Shown: positions 16,457 through 26,739 of the stretch, piece by piece | Numbering within the stretch: the first letter of the stretch is position 1 | Layout of the letters: each line of letters starts with the position of its first letter | Source of the DNA: Alkalihalobacillus trypoxylicola | Lineage (GTDB): Bacteria > Bacillota > Bacilli > Bacillales > Bacillaceae_D | NCBI RefSeq assembly: GCF_001590785.1 | Contig: NZ_LTAO01000010.1 | Coordinates: 1 to 46,840 of the forward strand | Length of the DNA: 46,840 nt | Reading direction: 5' to 3' | The notes under the pieces: generated by a model | Database searches by the model: none | What the model was told of the DNA's origin: nothing | Seen by the model: the letters and a program-made list of their open reading frames with translations, nothing else | Made by a program: the position numbers and the translations under genes

Positions 16457-16511
16457 AACATGCTATACTATAAATGAGAAAAAATTTAGAGAGACGAAAT
16501 GGTGTGTAACG

Positions 16512-17927
16512 ATGAAGCAACAACAAAAGAAATGGCTAGTCGTAGTCGCTGTATTATTAGGATCTTTTACAATGATATTAAATAATAGTATGTTAAATCC
16601 TGCTGTGCCACAGTTTATGGAAGTTTTTGATACGAATGTTGTGGCAACGGGTTGGATTATAACCATATTTATGGTTACGATGGGTATGACAGTTCCAGTT
16701 ACAGGATATTTGGGAGATCGATTTGGCAAAAAAAGAATTTATCTCATTGGGTTAGCTATTTTTGTCTGTGGTTCTATTATAGGTGCCTTTGCATGGAATT
16801 TAAGCTCCTTAATTCTCTTTAGGGGTCTACAGGGAATTGGAGGCGGAATTATGATGCCTCTCTCCATGGCATTAATTTTTGAAGCCTTTCCTAAAAAAGA
16901 ACGTGGACTTGCGACCGGTGTATGGGGAATTGCATCCATGATGGCACCAACGATTGGACCAACCATTGGAGGGATTTTATTAGAAACAACGAGTTGGCAT
17001 TACTTGTTTATTACCAATGCTCCATTTGGTTTATTAGGATTGTGGTTTGCTTGGAAGTACTTACCTCAAAGTAACGCGAACAAAAATGTTGCTTTTGATT
17101 TAAAAGGATTTGTATTTGTTACGATTGGAGTAGGGAGCATTTTATTCGCGCTCGGTAGAATGTCTGAAATAGCGAATTTGCTTACTTTTGAAAATATAGC
17201 TTTACTATTAATCGGAGTTTTAAGCTTAATTATTTTTGTTAAAGTCGAGAGCTCGGCAAAGCAGCCACTGTTAGATTTAAGCTTATTTAAAATACCTGTT
17301 TATACGTATAGCATCTTATTGACAACTATTTCTTCAGTTGGTTTATTTTCAGGAATATTTTTAATACCTTTATTGATTCAACAGGTTTATGGTTTGAGTG
17401 CTGTTATGACTGGATTAGTCTTTTTGCCTTCTGCTCTGTTTACTGGTATTTTTATGACGGTAGGAGGGCGAATCCTAGATGTTAAGGGAGCTAGAGGAGT
17501 TATTACCTCAGGTTTATTAATAACAGGTGTGGGAACATTGGCGATGGGTTTTATGTCATTAGAAACGACCTTGTTTTTTATCATATTTTGGATGGCTATT
17601 CGTGGAATCGGTAATGGACTAAGCTCTATGCCCTCTACGACGACAGGTATGAACGCCATACCAGACCGGTTGATTTCAAGAGGATCTGCGCTTAATAATG
17701 TCGCTAGACAGATGAGCTCTGCATTTTCAGTCGTTTTTATTTCAATTTTTTATGAGGTAAGAAGAGGACACATATTCCCAAATGTTGATTCATTACAGCA
17801 AGCCAGTATTCAAGCGATTAATGAAGCATTTATCGTTGTTGGGATTTTAACTTTATTATTATTACCAATTGCTTATTTGTTAGAAAAGAAATCAAAAGAG
17901 GAAAACCTTGAGCAAGTGAGTAATTAA
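16512..17927 (+). CDS. MFS drug exporter, DHA2 family (EmrB/QacA type)
   Basis: The 471-residue protein has about 14 membrane segments. Motif A appears as GYLGDRFGKKRIYLIGL (about 63-79), motif B in LILFRGLQGIGGG, and motif C in GIASMMAPTIGPTIGGILL, which marks a proton-linked exporter. The ribosome binding site is weak (GGTGTG). It lies 148 bases behind hisS2 on the same strand without an obvious terminator between them, so the two may be co-transcribed. Substrate cannot be read from the sequence. A strong terminator follows. Confidence 0.9.
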   Translation: MKQQQKKWLVVVAVLLGSFTMILNNSMLNPAVPQFMEVFDTNVVATGWIITIFMVTMGMTVPVTGYLGDRFGKKRIYLIGLAIFVCGSIIGAFAWNLSSLILFRGLQGIGGGIMMPLSMALIFEAFPKKERGLATGVWGIASMMAPTIGPTIGGILLETTSWHYLFITNAPFGLLGLWFAWKYLPQSNANKNVAFDLKGFVFVTIGVGSILFALGRMSEIANLLTFENIALLLIGVLSLIIFVKVESSAKQPLLDLSLFKIPVYTYSILLTTISSVGLFSGIFLIPLLIQQVYGLSAVMTGLVFLPSALFTGIFMTVGGRILDVKGARGVITSGLLITGVGTLAMGFMSLETTLFFIIFWMAIRGIGNGLSSMPSTTTGMNAIPDRLISRGSALNNVARQMSSAFSVVFISIFYEVRRGHIFPNVDSLQQASIQAINEAFIVVGILTLLLLPIAYLLEKKSKEENLEQVSN

Positions 17928-17934
17928 GTGGATT

Positions 17935-17967
17935 AAAAAAGGGCGACAGCTTTTGTTGTCCTTTTTT
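17935..17967 (+). terminator. Terminator of the MFS gene
   Basis: AAAAAAGGGCGACA (17935-17948) pairs with TGTTGTCCTTTTTT (17954-17967), with two G-T pairs and a T-rich end. Confidence 0.92.
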
Positions 17968-18194
17968 ATTTGGTTAAAATGAACGAGTTCAATTGAGGGT
18001 AATTATGAAAAAATATTAAATAAATTTGAATAAATGTTTTAAAAAATCAAGTTCTGGGTATTGAAGAGAAGTGTAAACATAGCGATTATAAAGGAACTAT
18101 TGCATATATAGAGCTGTTTTTTAGAATTACATAATTTACAACAATTATTCTGATGAAAATAAATGCTAAATTAACTAATATGGAGGGCTTCATA

Positions 18195-18659
18195 ATGAAA
18201 AAGCAAATTATTAGCTCGGCTGTTGTTTTATTTCTGGCCTGTTTGATTAGTTACGGAGCTTTAACTATGGATGCAAAAGTGATGGAACGTCATGATGTAC
18301 CAAGAGTCAATCAAGAGCTTGACTTTCATGTAGAGTATAATGGGTCAACGATGACCGTTAAATGGGGGAACCAGTCGCAAACATCTCGACTGATTGAAAC
18401 CAGTTCTCCTCAATATAAAAAGTTTTGGGAAGATTTTTTAAAAGTAGAAAATCAATATAATGAAAATATAGTATTGGATCATACCAATACACTATCTTTT
18501 AACGTAGACAAAAAGGCATTAGAAAAACCGATTGTAACAAAAGAAGATTTTTTGAAATGGTTAGAAACAAGTGAAGGAGTCATCTTATACCAAAATCAAG
18601 ATGAAGTGAATGAAGATATCTTACTAAAAAGAGGATATAAAGGTATGAAAGGTGGATAA
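18195..18659 (+). CDS. Secreted or membrane-anchored protein of unknown function
   Basis: The 154-residue protein has an N-terminal signal anchor (MKKQII then a hydrophobic run to about residue 24) without a lipobox. The rest is hydrophilic and extracellular. I do not recognise the family. The start at 18195 follows GGAGGGCTTCATA; 14 further codons upstream lack a ribosome binding site. It is convergent with ydiK across a shared hairpin. Confidence 0.75.
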   Translation: MKKQIISSAVVLFLACLISYGALTMDAKVMERHDVPRVNQELDFHVEYNGSTMTVKWGNQSQTSRLIETSSPQYKKFWEDFLKVENQYNENIVLDHTNTLSFNVDKKALEKPIVTKEDFLKWLETSEGVILYQNQDEVNEDILLKRGYKGMKGG

Positions 18660-18690
18660 TTCACAAAAAGATTTTATATAATTTTAAAAA

Positions 18691-18716
18691 AACCACCTAC
18701 CCATTCGTAGGTGGTT
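18691..18716 (-). terminator. Terminator of the ydiL-ydiK operon
   Basis: AACCACCTAC (18691-18700) pairs perfectly with GTAGGTGGTT (18707-18716). The T run is best on the minus strand, but the hairpin may also serve the convergent plus-strand gene. Confidence 0.9.
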
Positions 18717-18722
18717 ATTAGT

Positions 18723-18941
18723 TTAGTCGTCGTGTTTTTTATTTTGATCGCGCATTTTTTTAATCGCATGACGCAATTGAAAATATCGAATGGCTACTAA
18801 GAAGTCAAAAGCAGCGAATGCGATTAAGAGAAAAGCCCATACATTCCAACCGGACCTCCCAACAACATCAATGGCAAAAAAGACAAAAATAACACCCATT
18901 GCACAATATACTAGTGCAATGGTTATAGGTGAAAATCTCAT
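18723..18941 (-). CDS. ydiK: YdiK-like small membrane protein (DUF4305)
   Basis: The 72-residue protein has two membrane helices (about 7-26 and 34-52) and a charged tail. Size, N-terminus (MRFSPITIALVYCAMG) and position beside a ydiL-type protease before groES match B. subtilis YdiK. Function is unknown. It overlaps the upstream gene by four bases, so the two are translationally coupled. Confidence 0.82.
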   Translation of the reverse strand: MRFSPITIALVYCAMGVIFVFFAIDVVGRSGWNVWAFLLIAFAAFDFLVAIRYFQLRHAIKKMRDQNKKHDD

Positions 18942-19663
18942 AAAAAGCCTCCAATAAACTGTGTAACTTGCTGTATCTGTTCAGATTGTTCTAATATATC
19001 TTCAATTAAATCAGGAAAAAGAATATTGATGAGTACTGCCATCGTATTAATAGCCACATGAGCAATAATAGGAACTAAGATACGTTTCGTTTTTACATAT
19101 AAATAAGCAAATACAAATCCCATTGCAGTATAAATCAATAAATGGGAAAAATCAGTATGAACCGCTGCGAAAATGAGTGAGCTAACAAAAGCGGCAATAA
19201 AAAAGTTAAACCTTTTATAAAGAGCTCCAAATATAATCATACGAAAAACAATTTCTTCAAGTATAGGACCGATAATCGTGACAACTAAAGCCATTAACGG
19301 AAAGTCTAATATCATCGAGATAATACCTGCTGTATTCTCAGATCCGGGGTCAATACCTAAAACAGTCTGTTCAATAATATTGGCAACAACCTGAGAGCCG
19401 TAAGCCATAAAAATACCAAGGACTGCCCAAACAGAGGCTTCAATACGTGTCGAGCGTCCAGCTACGTCGTGCCGATTTTTCATATCAGGACGAAGTAAAA
19501 ACAAAATAATGATAAAGGCAAAAATAAACGCAATCATAGTTGCTAAACCAGGTAGGATCACACGTTCAATATCAAATAATAGTAGTATTCTAAATATAGG
19601 TAATGTTGCTATTTGTGCTACTAATATGTATGTAAGTATTACAAGCCAGTATCTTTTATTCAT
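18938..19663 (-). CDS. ydiL: CPBP-family intramembrane metalloprotease (YdiL)
   Basis: The 241-residue protein has about seven membrane helices and the three CPBP (Abi/CAAX) motifs: EEIVFR (about 151-156), FAAVHTDFSH and HVAINTMAVLIN, which provide the glutamate, histidine and asparagine residues expected at the active site. The substrate is unknown. It is coupled to ydiK and divergent from groES. The start is the ATG at 19663, after AAAGGAGCTACATC. Confidence 0.9.
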   Translation of the reverse strand: MNKRYWLVILTYILVAQIATLPIFRILLLFDIERVILPGLATMIAFIFAFIIILFLLRPDMKNRHDVAGRSTRIEASVWAVLGIFMAYGSQVVANIIEQTVLGIDPGSENTAGIISMILDFPLMALVVTIIGPILEEIVFRMIIFGALYKRFNFFIAAFVSSLIFAAVHTDFSHLLIYTAMGFVFAYLYVKTKRILVPIIAHVAINTMAVLINILFPDLIEDILEQSEQIQQVTQFIGGFL

Positions 19664-19910
19664 GATGTAGCTCCTTTACTAGTCATTGTTATTTATTTTA
19701 TCATAGCCTAACCAAATAAGCAGAAAGAGACGCTTATCAAATTTCTTTGCTTCATTTCTAGCTTTCTTCTTAAGATGTATATGAAACGTTATCCTTTACT
19801 AGTATAAACCTATAAAGCGATTCTAAATCGAAAGAAATGAGAACGCTCTTTCTTGCAAGATTTCATATATAAATGTCGAGAAAAAAATAGAAAAAATTGC
19901 GTTGAAATAC

Positions 19911-19939
19911 TTGCAAAAAAATCATGGAATGATTATTAT
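19911..19939 (+). promoter_or_regulatory. Sigma-A promoter of groESL
   Basis: TTGCAA (19911-19916), a 17-base spacer and TATTAT (19934-19939) place the start near 19946, just before the CIRCE element. Confidence 0.7.
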
Positions 19940-19949
19940 AATAATTGTG

Positions 19950-19976
19950 TTAGCACTCTATACTAACGAGTGCTAA
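19950..19976. promoter_or_regulatory. CIRCE element (HrcA operator)
   Basis: TTAGCACTC (19950-19958), nine bases and GAGTGCTAA (19968-19976) form the perfect CIRCE consensus. HrcA binding here represses groESL, with heat-shock derepression through GroEL titration. Confidence 0.98.
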
Positions 19977-20018
19977 TAATACTATTACATATTAAGCACT
20001 TGAAGGAGGTTGTTTTCC

Positions 20019-20303
20019 TTGTTAAAGCCATTAGGTGATCGTATTGTTATTGAGCAAGTAGAAACTGAGGAAAAAACAGCGAGTGGGATTGTTTTACCAG
20101 ACTCAGCTAAAGAAAAGCCACAGGAAGGAAAAGTGGTTGCTGTAGGTGCAGGTCGCGTTACAGATAATGGTGAGCGTATTGCATTAGAGGTAAAAGAAGG
20201 CGATAGCATTATTTTCTCTAAATATGCTGGAACAGAATTAAAGTACGATGGAAAAGAATATTTAATCCTTCGTGAAAGTGATATTCTTGCCGTAATCGGT
20301 TAA
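20019..20303 (+). CDS. groES: Co-chaperonin GroES
   Basis: GroES forms the heptameric lid of the chaperonin. The 94-residue protein begins [13 protein letters not shown], has the mobile-loop region [20 protein letters not shown] (about 16-35), and ends [14 protein letters not shown], the usual length for Bacillus. The start codon is TTG at 20019, nine bases after GAAGGAGG; a TTG at 20010 overlaps the Shine-Dalgarno sequence and is unlikely. Regulated by CIRCE/HrcA. Confidence 0.98.
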   Translation: MLKPLGDRIVIEQVETEEKTASGIVLPDSAKEKPQEGKVVAVGAGRVTDNGERIALEVKEGDSIIFSKYAGTELKYDGKEYLILRESDILAVIG

Positions 20304-20341
20304 TATATCTCGAAAATACTCTTTATTATGAATATATCTAG

Positions 20342-21985
<1,644 letters not shown>

Positions 21986-22049
21986 TGACCGTATGAATCC
22001 TTATATACCAAGGGTTTAAGCTGAATAAAAAGCTCTAATTTACTGAAAA

Positions 22050-22066
22050 GGTAACAAAAAGGTAAC
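22050..22066. repeat. Left arm-type direct repeats
   Basis: GGTAAC occurs at 22050-22055 and 22061-22066, each preceded by an A run. A matching pair lies near the right end at 25484 and 25494. Short paired repeats near both ends are typical of arm-type sites for tyrosine recombinases. Confidence 0.5.
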
Positions 22067-22070
22067 ATTT

Positions 22071-23149
22071 TTATAAATTTACGTTTTTTAAGATGTCTCG
22101 ATATAAGTTGTTAACTTGTAACGGGGCATCTTTTTTCATTTTATTAGTAACGTGAGTGTAGATTTGCATAGTCGTGTTCATATCCTCATGACCGACACGT
22201 TTCATAATGGTAGCAATATCTACTTTCGCTTCTGTCAACATACTAATATGAGTGTGTCTAAAAAAATGAGGAGTTGCTTTTTTCTTAATATCAGTAAACC
22301 CGATTATACGTTTTATTCTCTCAGCTACATTTTTTGTGATGAAGGGATATCCATTTGTACGAGCGAATAAAAAATCTTTGTCACGATAGTCGTCCATTGA
22401 GTTTCTTAAGATTAATTTTTTCTTGTTATTTTCATTGTAAATGGTTTTAGTGATAGAAATAGTATTGTTAGTAAAATCTAAATCAGATTTTTGCAAGCAC
22501 AAAGTTCCCCAGGTCTCATACCAAAAAAGGCTAATGCATAAAAACGTTCCTTGTCATATTCCAAACCATGTTTTTCTAAAGCCCCAAAGAACATACTTAA
22601 TTCATTATGTTCAGGTACTTTTCGCTGATTATATCTGTTTTTACTTCTTCAACCGTTTGGCGAGCTATCGTAATAATAATATCACCGGTTGGATTTTCTT
22701 TACACTAATAGCAAATTTGAAAATTATTCTAGCGGTAGAGTGTATACCTTTAATGGTTGTCCTAGCATAATCATCATCTAATTTATTGATTAATTTTTGA
22801 TAGATAGAATAATTGATAGATGCAATAGGAGCAGCTGCAAGGTATTTACTCAGAACATTAAGTTCTTTCTCTCTTATTCTAACGGTGCTTTTTTTTACTC
22901 CTGTTTTAATGTAGGTGTCCATTCATTCATTAGCTACCTGCGAGAATATAATTTTCTTATGTTCTCTTTCGCTCAAACCATTTTCCTCTAAAGCTCTAAT
23001 AGCATCTTCAATTCGTTTCTTAGCTTCTTTTTTCGATTTCCCTCTTCGTTTAATGAGGTTTCTTTTTCCTGTAACTGGATCTCTAGGACCATCTGCCATA
23101 CAAATCCATCTTTATTCCCTTTGCTTGTTTTGATTTCTTGAAAAAACAT
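22071..23149 (-). pseudogene. Tyrosine integrase, broken
   Basis: Joining frames gives a phage/ICE-type integrase of about 360 residues. The N-terminal arm-binding domain starts MFFQEIKTSKGNKDGF and continues, after a frameshift, as MADGPRDPVTGKRN. A TGA replaces a probable Trp codon before MDTYIK (near 22923). The core-binding domain runs to IFKFAISVKKIQ, with frameshifts after it and again near the catalytic FFGMRPGEL, whose Arg is the first catalytic residue. The last part (22071-22502) keeps HFFRHTH, GHEDM and the Tyr in MQIYTHV. At least four frameshifts and one nonsense codon make it non-functional. A ribosome binding site (AGGAG) precedes the start. Confidence 0.9.
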
Positions 23150-23588
23150 AATTTTCTCCTATCTTTTAATAAAAATAGAATAGCGTGTAAGTGAAACCAT
23201 CAATTACTAAGGAAATTTAATTGTCAGTCAATTATTATAGTCTGTATGGCTCCTTTAGAACTTTTCAACATAGCGGTTTATTACTTTAGAAACGTGTTAA
23301 GAACAAATTGTACCTATGTCAGAATAATAGAAATGACCGAAGTTTGTAACGGATTTAAGTTTATAGCTCTGTTTAAATGTACCAAAAGAACTACCATAAA
23401 AAGATTGATTTTATCAGAATATGGTAGAATCATAGGATAATTTGTCGATATTTGTCTTAACCTTGCATTTACTTTCGTGAACATTCTTCCACTTATAGCG
23501 TGCAGTCAGAGAGTACCAACGTAAGCGTGGATTGTTAGTTGATGGGATTGTCGGTCAACAAACTTAGTCTCATATGTTCTAAAAAAAG
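23150..23588. other. No gene recognised inside element A
   Basis: About 440 bases between the integrase pseudogene and the lipoprotein terminator. Open frames here are short, lack ribosome binding sites and resemble nothing I know. Confidence 0.5.
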
Positions 23589-23608
23589 AGCCCTCATAAA
23601 AGAGGGCT
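23589..23608 (-). terminator. Terminator of the element A lipoprotein
   Basis: AGCCCTC (23589-23595) pairs with GAGGGCT (23602-23608), followed on the minus strand by seven T residues. Confidence 0.88.
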
Positions 23609-23614
23609 TCTTAA

Positions 23615-24229
23615 TTAATTTGTTTCTACTGTAATTGTGAAGTCTTCGCCCACTGATGTATTATCTACTGATGTACTTCTGATGTGAAAATTTAATTCAT
23701 TAATATCCTCGATTGTTTCGTTTCCTAGATTATAAGTAACGTATTGTTCATGATTGACTTTACCTATGTGTGTAGATTCTCCGTCATTAAGCCCCATCTC
23801 AGCATCTATTTGTTGTCCGGTATCAGTGGTTAAAATTGCACCGAAAAGGCTAAAGGTAGCTTGATCATCCGATGTGTTCTCTGTGGTCGCAACGACTGTA
23901 ACGATATTCAACGTATCTCCTTCATCTTCTGGTGTGAAAGTTCCGACTTTAACTGATTCAAATACACCTTCGATAGGACCAGAAGTAAAATTTTCGTTAA
24001 CGTTGATTACATCAGTAAAGTGATATTCACCTACATACTCATCCACAACTGTATCTCCTGCTTCGGCAGTGTAAATATCCACTTCTGAATTATCGGATGA
24101 TGTTTCTGCCGCTTCTTCTGTTTGGTTAGTAGTTTCTTCTGATGAGTTGCTGGAGTCGTCAGAATCTCCACACGCGCCTAATGTAATAGACACCGCTAGT
24201 AAGGCTGACCCTAATAAATACTTTTTCAT
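23615..24229 (-). CDS. Secreted lipoprotein, possible DUF4352-like domain
   Basis: The 204-residue protein has a lipoprotein signal peptide with lipobox LGAC (Cys at about 20), a Ser/Glu/Thr-rich linker (about 22-50), and a beta-rich C-terminal domain whose pattern (TVVATTENTSDDQATFSLFG, then TDTGQQIDA) resembles DUF4352-type immunoglobulin-like domains. The match is by pattern only. It is the only apparently intact larger gene of element A and has its own terminator. Function unknown. Confidence 0.78.
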   Translation of the reverse strand: MKKYLLGSALLAVSITLGACGDSDDSSNSSEETTNQTEEAAETSSDNSEVDIYTAEAGDTVVDEYVGEYHFTDVINVNENFTSGPIEGVFESVKVGTFTPEDEGDTLNIVTVVATTENTSDDQATFSLFGAILTTDTGQQIDAEMGLNDGESTHIGKVNHEQYVTYNLGNETIEDINELNFHIRSTSVDNTSVGEDFTITVETN

Positions 24230-24311
24230 AGTAATTTCCCCCTATATATACAAAATTATACTCTGACAATTATACTAGAGTTGAATTTAGAATAAAAGGG
24301 AAAAAATAATA

Positions 24312-24494
24312 CTATTGAATCAGACCATTAGTTACCCTTAATTTATTTTCCTTCTCCAATTTCAATATCATTCTTTTTAACCTTTCCTCTTCTACACCAC
24401 TTAACCTGGATAAGGTTTGTATTTTAGTCTCTTTCCGTTCTCTCGACCTATTAGTGACAATCCTCAATATTTTCTGTTCCATGACCATATCCAA
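24312..24494 (-). CDS. Small winged-helix-like protein (60 aa)
   Basis: The short basic protein contains a helix-turn-helix-like segment (KIQTLSRLSGVEEERLKRMILKLEKE, about 24-49) resembling a compact winged helix. It starts four bases after the YolD-like frame ends, so the two were probably one operon. No strong ribosome binding site is visible; AAAGGA lies about 15 bases upstream. Real but of uncertain function. Confidence 0.5.
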   Translation of the reverse strand: MDMVMEQKILRIVTNRSRERKETKIQTLSRLSGVEEERLKRMILKLEKENKLRVTNGLIQ

Positions 24495-24498
24495 AAAA

Positions 24499-24839
24499 TC
24501 AAATCCTTTCGATGTGACTTAGTTTATCAATATCAATCCAGATGAAATCTTCTTCTACACTTAATTTGAAGCGGTCTCTTTGATGGTCAATATGTCCAAC
24601 TATCCCCACAACATCCTTATAAAAACCATCTTCCCAATATCTCACTTTTACACCTAATGTGTGCTTAGGCTGTCATGAGCGACTAATCCAAGCTCATATA
24701 ATTCCTGCTCGTCAAGCATTGGTTGAGGTACTTTGCTTTCTTCATATTTTAATTTATGTAGCTCTTCCACGTGCTCAGGCAACATGAAAGATGTCTGCCA
24801 TAGTTTATTCCCTCGTCTCAAATGGATAGCTTCACTCAT
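24499..24839 (-). pseudogene. YolD-like protein, frameshifted
   Basis: The N-terminal part (MSEAIHLRRGNKLWQ, MLPEHVEELHKLK) is the YolD signature of a basic RGN-K-W start followed by MLPEHVE. The frame breaks near 24670: the first frame ends in DSLSTH, and the expected continuation (KHTLGVKVRYWEDG, then VGIVGHIDHQRDRFKLS and IWIDIDKLSHIERI) is in another frame. One missing base explains it. YolD proteins often accompany SOS-type DNA polymerases, which are absent here. AAAGGAGAT precedes the start at 24839. Confidence 0.8.
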
Positions 24840-24865
24840 ACAATCATCTCCTTTCAATCATTATA

Positions 24866-24879
24866 GAAACATACGTTCT
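24866..24879. promoter_or_regulatory. Possible LexA (SOS) box
   Basis: AAAC-ATAC-GTTC at 24867-24878 differs from the Bacillus LexA core GAAC-N4-GTTC at one position. It lies 27 bases before the YolD-like start. YolD genes are commonly SOS-regulated, which supports the call. Confidence 0.4.
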
Positions 24880-24941
24880 TTGAATCAATCCTAAAAAGGA
24901 AAATATATAACTCTCGTTGAATTAATTAGCGAGGTGATTAT

Positions 24942-25121
24942 ATGGAAACGGAATTAAAAGTAATACTGGCCCGAAGAGATGACATCAACCAAAAGATATT
25001 AGCATCAAGAGTAGGACTCACTACAGCTGCTATAAACAAGATTGTAAATGGTAATGACCCTAAACTTAGCACAGCCTTAAAAATTGCTAAGGAGCTTGAT
25101 ATGAGAGTAGAGGATATATGA
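24942..25121 (+). CDS. XRE-family regulator, short (59 aa)
   Basis: The protein is nearly a bare Cro/C1-type DNA-binding domain: INQKILASRVGLTTAAINKI is the helix-turn-helix, followed by NPKLSTALKIAKELDMRVEDI-type helices. GAGGTGATTAT provides the ribosome binding site. It is divergent from the YolD-like gene, as for a phage-type regulator. Confidence 0.85.
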   Translation: METELKVILARRDDINQKILASRVGLTTAAINKIVNGNDPKLSTALKIAKELDMRVEDI

Positions 25122-25205
25122 AAATTATAGAATAGAATAATTTATTTAACTGTACATGCATTTTTGTTGAATCATCTCATATAGTGTAGTAAGGGAGATG
25201 ATAAT

Positions 25206-25450
25206 ATGTTTGTAGTGATGCCATTTCATAAGAGGTTAGCAGAGTTAAGTTATATCGAGCAGTCGGGGAATTAAATGAGCAGGAATATGACGACTCAGAA
25301 ATCTGTTTAAAAGCCAATATGCACTTTGTCCGAAAGATAGTCAATCTATATGAGTTGAGTTATTTAGCAAGCGCTACTGAGGATGTAGGGTGACAGTTGG
25401 AAATCTGTGAGAGGATCGACATATTAATAGAAGGGGAAGGAATTGTGTGA
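25206..25450 (+). pseudogene. Small element-A protein, frameshift and nonsense
   Basis: GGGAGATGATAAT precedes MFVVMPFHKRLAELSYIE, which ends prematurely at 25273-25275. Shifting the frame gives AVGELNEQEYDDSEICLKAN and continues to LASATEDVG; there TGA replaces a likely TGG, after which QLEICERIDILIEGEGIV follows to a stop at 25450. The restored product is about 80 residues. I do not recognise the family. Confidence 0.65.
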
Positions 25451-25470
25451 CCCCTAATGAAAGAGGTCAC
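25447..25470 (+). terminator. Hairpin at the right end of element A
   Basis: GTGACC (25447-25452) pairs with GGTCAC (25465-25470). The T run is poor, so termination is uncertain. Confidence 0.4.
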
Positions 25471-25483
25471 TAAATTCTAAAAA

Positions 25484-25499
25484 GGTAACAAAAGGTAAC
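25484..25499. repeat. Right arm-type direct repeats
   Basis: GGTAAC occurs at 25484-25489 and 25494-25499 in the same A-rich context and orientation as the pair at 22050-22066 near the left end. Confidence 0.5.
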
Positions 25500-25613
25500 A
25501 AATAAAATATAAAGGATGAATTTGAACGGAATAAATCTTCTCTATTTAACTATAAGAGTCAATATTACGAATCTACGTAAAATCTTATAAAACTACACGT
25601 ATTAGGAAATAGT

Positions 25614-25634
25614 ATGCCGGGTATGATGTAAGTT
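25614..25634 (+). repeat. att core copy 2
   Basis: Identical to the groEL 3'-end core. The following 30 bases (ACTCGAAGAAACCTTAATTT and on) are nearly the same as those after copy 3 but differ from those after copy 1, so copies 2 and 3 share a right flank. Confidence 0.9.
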
Positions 25635-25736
25635 AACTCGAAGAAACCTTAATTTAATAGAGTTTTCATCGTTTTGAAGTGGTGATTTTTGATAAAAACA
25701 CACAAAGCTTTTAAAAACGTGCTAATTTAGCTGTTC

Positions 25737-25781
25737 AAGGATGTTTCCGTAAAGTGCTTGCATTTTATCGGAAGCGTCCTT
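25737..25781 (+). terminator. Hairpin upstream of the DUF4428 gene
   Basis: AAGGATGTTTCCG (25737-25749) pairs with CGGAAGCGTCCTT (25769-25781), with two G-T pairs and a 19-base loop. It may be a leftover terminator or a leader structure. No gene is seen in 25635-25860. Confidence 0.5.
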
Positions 25782-25871
25782 TTGATTTGATCTAATTACA
25801 TGAAGAATAATCTTCCAATAAAGTGAAACTTTCTCTATACTAGGACGTATAGACTATTGGAGGTGGTTTGT

Positions 25872-26645
25872 ATGGGGATGTTTAGTTTTAAGGCAGTTTG
25901 TGCAACTTGTAGTAATGAAGTACCATTCATAAATCGAGTTGCGATAGCAAATAAGGAAATAGTTTGCGCTAAATGTATGAAGTTAGCAGGACTAAAGAGA
26001 GAAGATATTATTAGTATGACTTCTGCACAAGTTAAATCAGCTATAGGAAGAAAGTCAGAAAGTAAAAATGAAATAGCCAATTTCAATCCAACTAAAAAAA
26101 TAGGTTCGTACGTTGAGTTTGATACGGATAATGAAAAATGGTTAGTTTTATCATCTTTCCTTGGTAAGAGAGATAAATCCACAATATATAAGTTCGAAGA
26201 TATTATCCATTTTGAATTGTTAGAAGATGGAGAGTCAATTGCTAGCGGTGGTTTAGGTAGAGCTTTAGTAGGAGGCGCTTTATTTGGTGGTGTTGGTGCT
26301 GTAGTCGGTGGAGTAACAGGCAACAAGACAAGTAAGGGTGTTTGTACTAGTCTGAAAGTGAAAGTTACGGTCGATGATGTTCATAATCCTACTGTTTATA
26401 TTAATCTTCTTAATACCAATACAAAAAAGAATGGTATCGTTTATCAGCAACATATTAAATATGCAGAAGAATGTCTTTCGATGTTTCAATTGATTTGTGA
26501 CAAACAAAAGAAGAGTGCAGCAGTAAATCAAAGTGGAGCACCACTATCGGCAGCTGATGAGATTAAGAAATTCAAAAGCCTATTAGATGAAGGAATCATA
26601 TCTGAGGAAGAATTTAACGAGAAGAAAAAACAGTTATTATCTTAA
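25872..26645 (+). CDS. DUF4428 and SHOCT domain protein
   Basis: The 257-residue protein begins with a zinc-ribbon-like domain holding two CxxC pairs (CATC and CAKC, about residues 10-36), typical of DUF4428. A middle beta-rich domain contains a glycine-rich stretch (ALVGGALFGGVGAVVGGVTG, about 138-157). The C-terminus is a SHOCT domain (ADEIKKFKSLLDEGIISEEE). Such proteins are common in prophages and mobile islands; their function is unknown. The start at 25872 follows GGAGGTGGTTTGT; an upstream in-frame extension overlaps the Shine-Dalgarno sequence. Confidence 0.83.
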   Translation: MGMFSFKAVCATCSNEVPFINRVAIANKEIVCAKCMKLAGLKREDIISMTSAQVKSAIGRKSESKNEIANFNPTKKIGSYVEFDTDNEKWLVLSSFLGKRDKSTIYKFEDIIHFELLEDGESIASGGLGRALVGGALFGGVGAVVGGVTGNKTSKGVCTSLKVKVTVDDVHNPTVYINLLNTNTKKNGIVYQQHIKYAEECLSMFQLICDKQKKSAAVNQSGAPLSAADEIKKFKSLLDEGIISEEEFNEKKKQLLS

Positions 26646-26660
26646 CTTTTATAAATAAAT

Positions 26661-26688
26661 TAGTCACTCTTTAGAGTGGCTATTTTTT
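26661..26688 (+). terminator. Terminator of the DUF4428 gene
   Basis: TAGTCACTC (26661-26669) pairs with GAGTGGCTA (26674-26682), with one G-T pair, followed by six T residues. Confidence 0.88.
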
Positions 26689-26739
26689 ATGCCTATTAAG
26701 GCGCTGAAAGAATGAAAGAAAAGAGATGCGATGCGAGAA

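Noticed and set aside
23246-23440. 64-codon plus-strand frame within element A
   Set aside because: No ribosome binding site and no recognisable features.
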